Assembly: GCA_019120115.1 (NCBI GenBank) | Contig: DWVS01000064.1 | Span: 1 to 5,240 of the forward strand | Direction: 5' to 3' | Length of the DNA stretch: 5,240 nucleotides | DNA from: Eisenbergiella intestinigallinarum | GTDB taxonomy: Bacteria; Bacillota; Clostridia; Lachnospirales; Lachnospiraceae | Shown: positions 5,092 to 5,240 of the stretch, in pieces | How positions within the stretch are numbered: position 1 is the stretch's first letter | Layout: the number at the start of each line of letters is the position of its first letter | Program-made: the position numbers and the translations under genes | Notes under the pieces: generated by a model | The model's input: the letters and a program-made list of their open reading frames with translations, nothing else | What the model was told of the DNA's origin: nothing | The model's database searches: none

Positions 5092-5240
5092 ATGAATTTA
5101 AACATAGAAAAATGCATTGACTTTTATTCTGGAGAATACAAAAATGGTATTTTTGCTAAAAAGCATAATATAAAGTTATATATCTATCCTTCCTATATTG
5201 ATGGTGTCTGCTTCATGTTTTTTGATAACGAACTCAGTAA
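5092..5240 (+). CDS. Unrecognised protein, 5' end only (runs off the right edge)
   Basis: The ATG at 5092 is preceded by GGAGGA (5079-5084) at a 7-base spacing and by an extended -10 promoter, so the start is well supported. The 49 visible residues begin MNLNIEKCIDFYSGEYKNG and continue IFAKKHNIKLYIYPSYIDGV, then CFMFFDNELS. They are rich in Lys, Asn, Ile, Tyr and Phe, with no signal peptide, no clear membrane segment and no motif I know. Its DNA is about 25 percent GC in the stretch I counted, far below the ilv genes, which suggests later acquisition. Relations to the ilv cluster are unlikely: it has its own promoter beyond the terminator. I do not propose a function. Confidence 0.72.
   Translation, partial: MNLNIEKCIDFYSGEYKNGIFAKKHNIKLYIYPSYIDGVCFMFFDNELS

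Overview
The window reads as a chromosomal piece of an anaerobic Firmicute, most likely a member of the Clostridia and plausibly Lachnospiraceae. This is inferred from the style of the IlvC and MetH proteins, strong GGAGG-type ribosome binding sites and moderately GC-rich coding DNA; no rRNA or other marker gene is present to confirm it. All clear genes lie on the + strand.

Layout. Positions 2-718 hold the 3' end of a cobalamin-dependent methionine synthase (metH), cut by the left edge. A 112-base gap follows, containing a possible 25-codon ORF. Then comes a branched-chain amino acid cluster: ilvB (831-2447, acetolactate synthase catalytic subunit), a first small-subunit gene (2507-2995), a second, paralogous small-subunit gene (3142-3654), and ilvC (3757-4767, ketol-acid reductoisomerase). 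A long stem-loop followed by a T-run (4804-4851) closes the cluster. From about 4860 the DNA becomes strongly AT-rich. It carries an apparent decayed gene end on the minus strand (about 4859-5014) and, behind an extended -10 promoter, the 5' end of an unrecognised + strand gene (5092 to the right edge).

How the genes work together. IlvB with its small subunit(s) condenses two pyruvates, or pyruvate plus 2-ketobutyrate, to acetohydroxyacids. IlvC then isomerises and reduces these to the dihydroxyacids that lead to valine, leucine and isoleucine. The small subunits carry ACT domains and should provide end-product feedback.

Most interesting points. (1) There are two consecutive, clearly diverged small-subunit genes behind one catalytic gene. 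(2) A near-consensus promoter (TTGACA, 17 bases, TAGAAT) and a perfect 9+9 inverted repeat sit between them, so the second small subunit and ilvC can be expressed apart from ilvB and the first. (3) IlvB has several substitutions at positions normally conserved around the active site. (4) The IlvC cofactor loop lacks its usual arginine. (5) There is a gene relic in the AT-rich tail. I see no mobile element with identifiable ends, CRISPR array, tRNA or rRNA.
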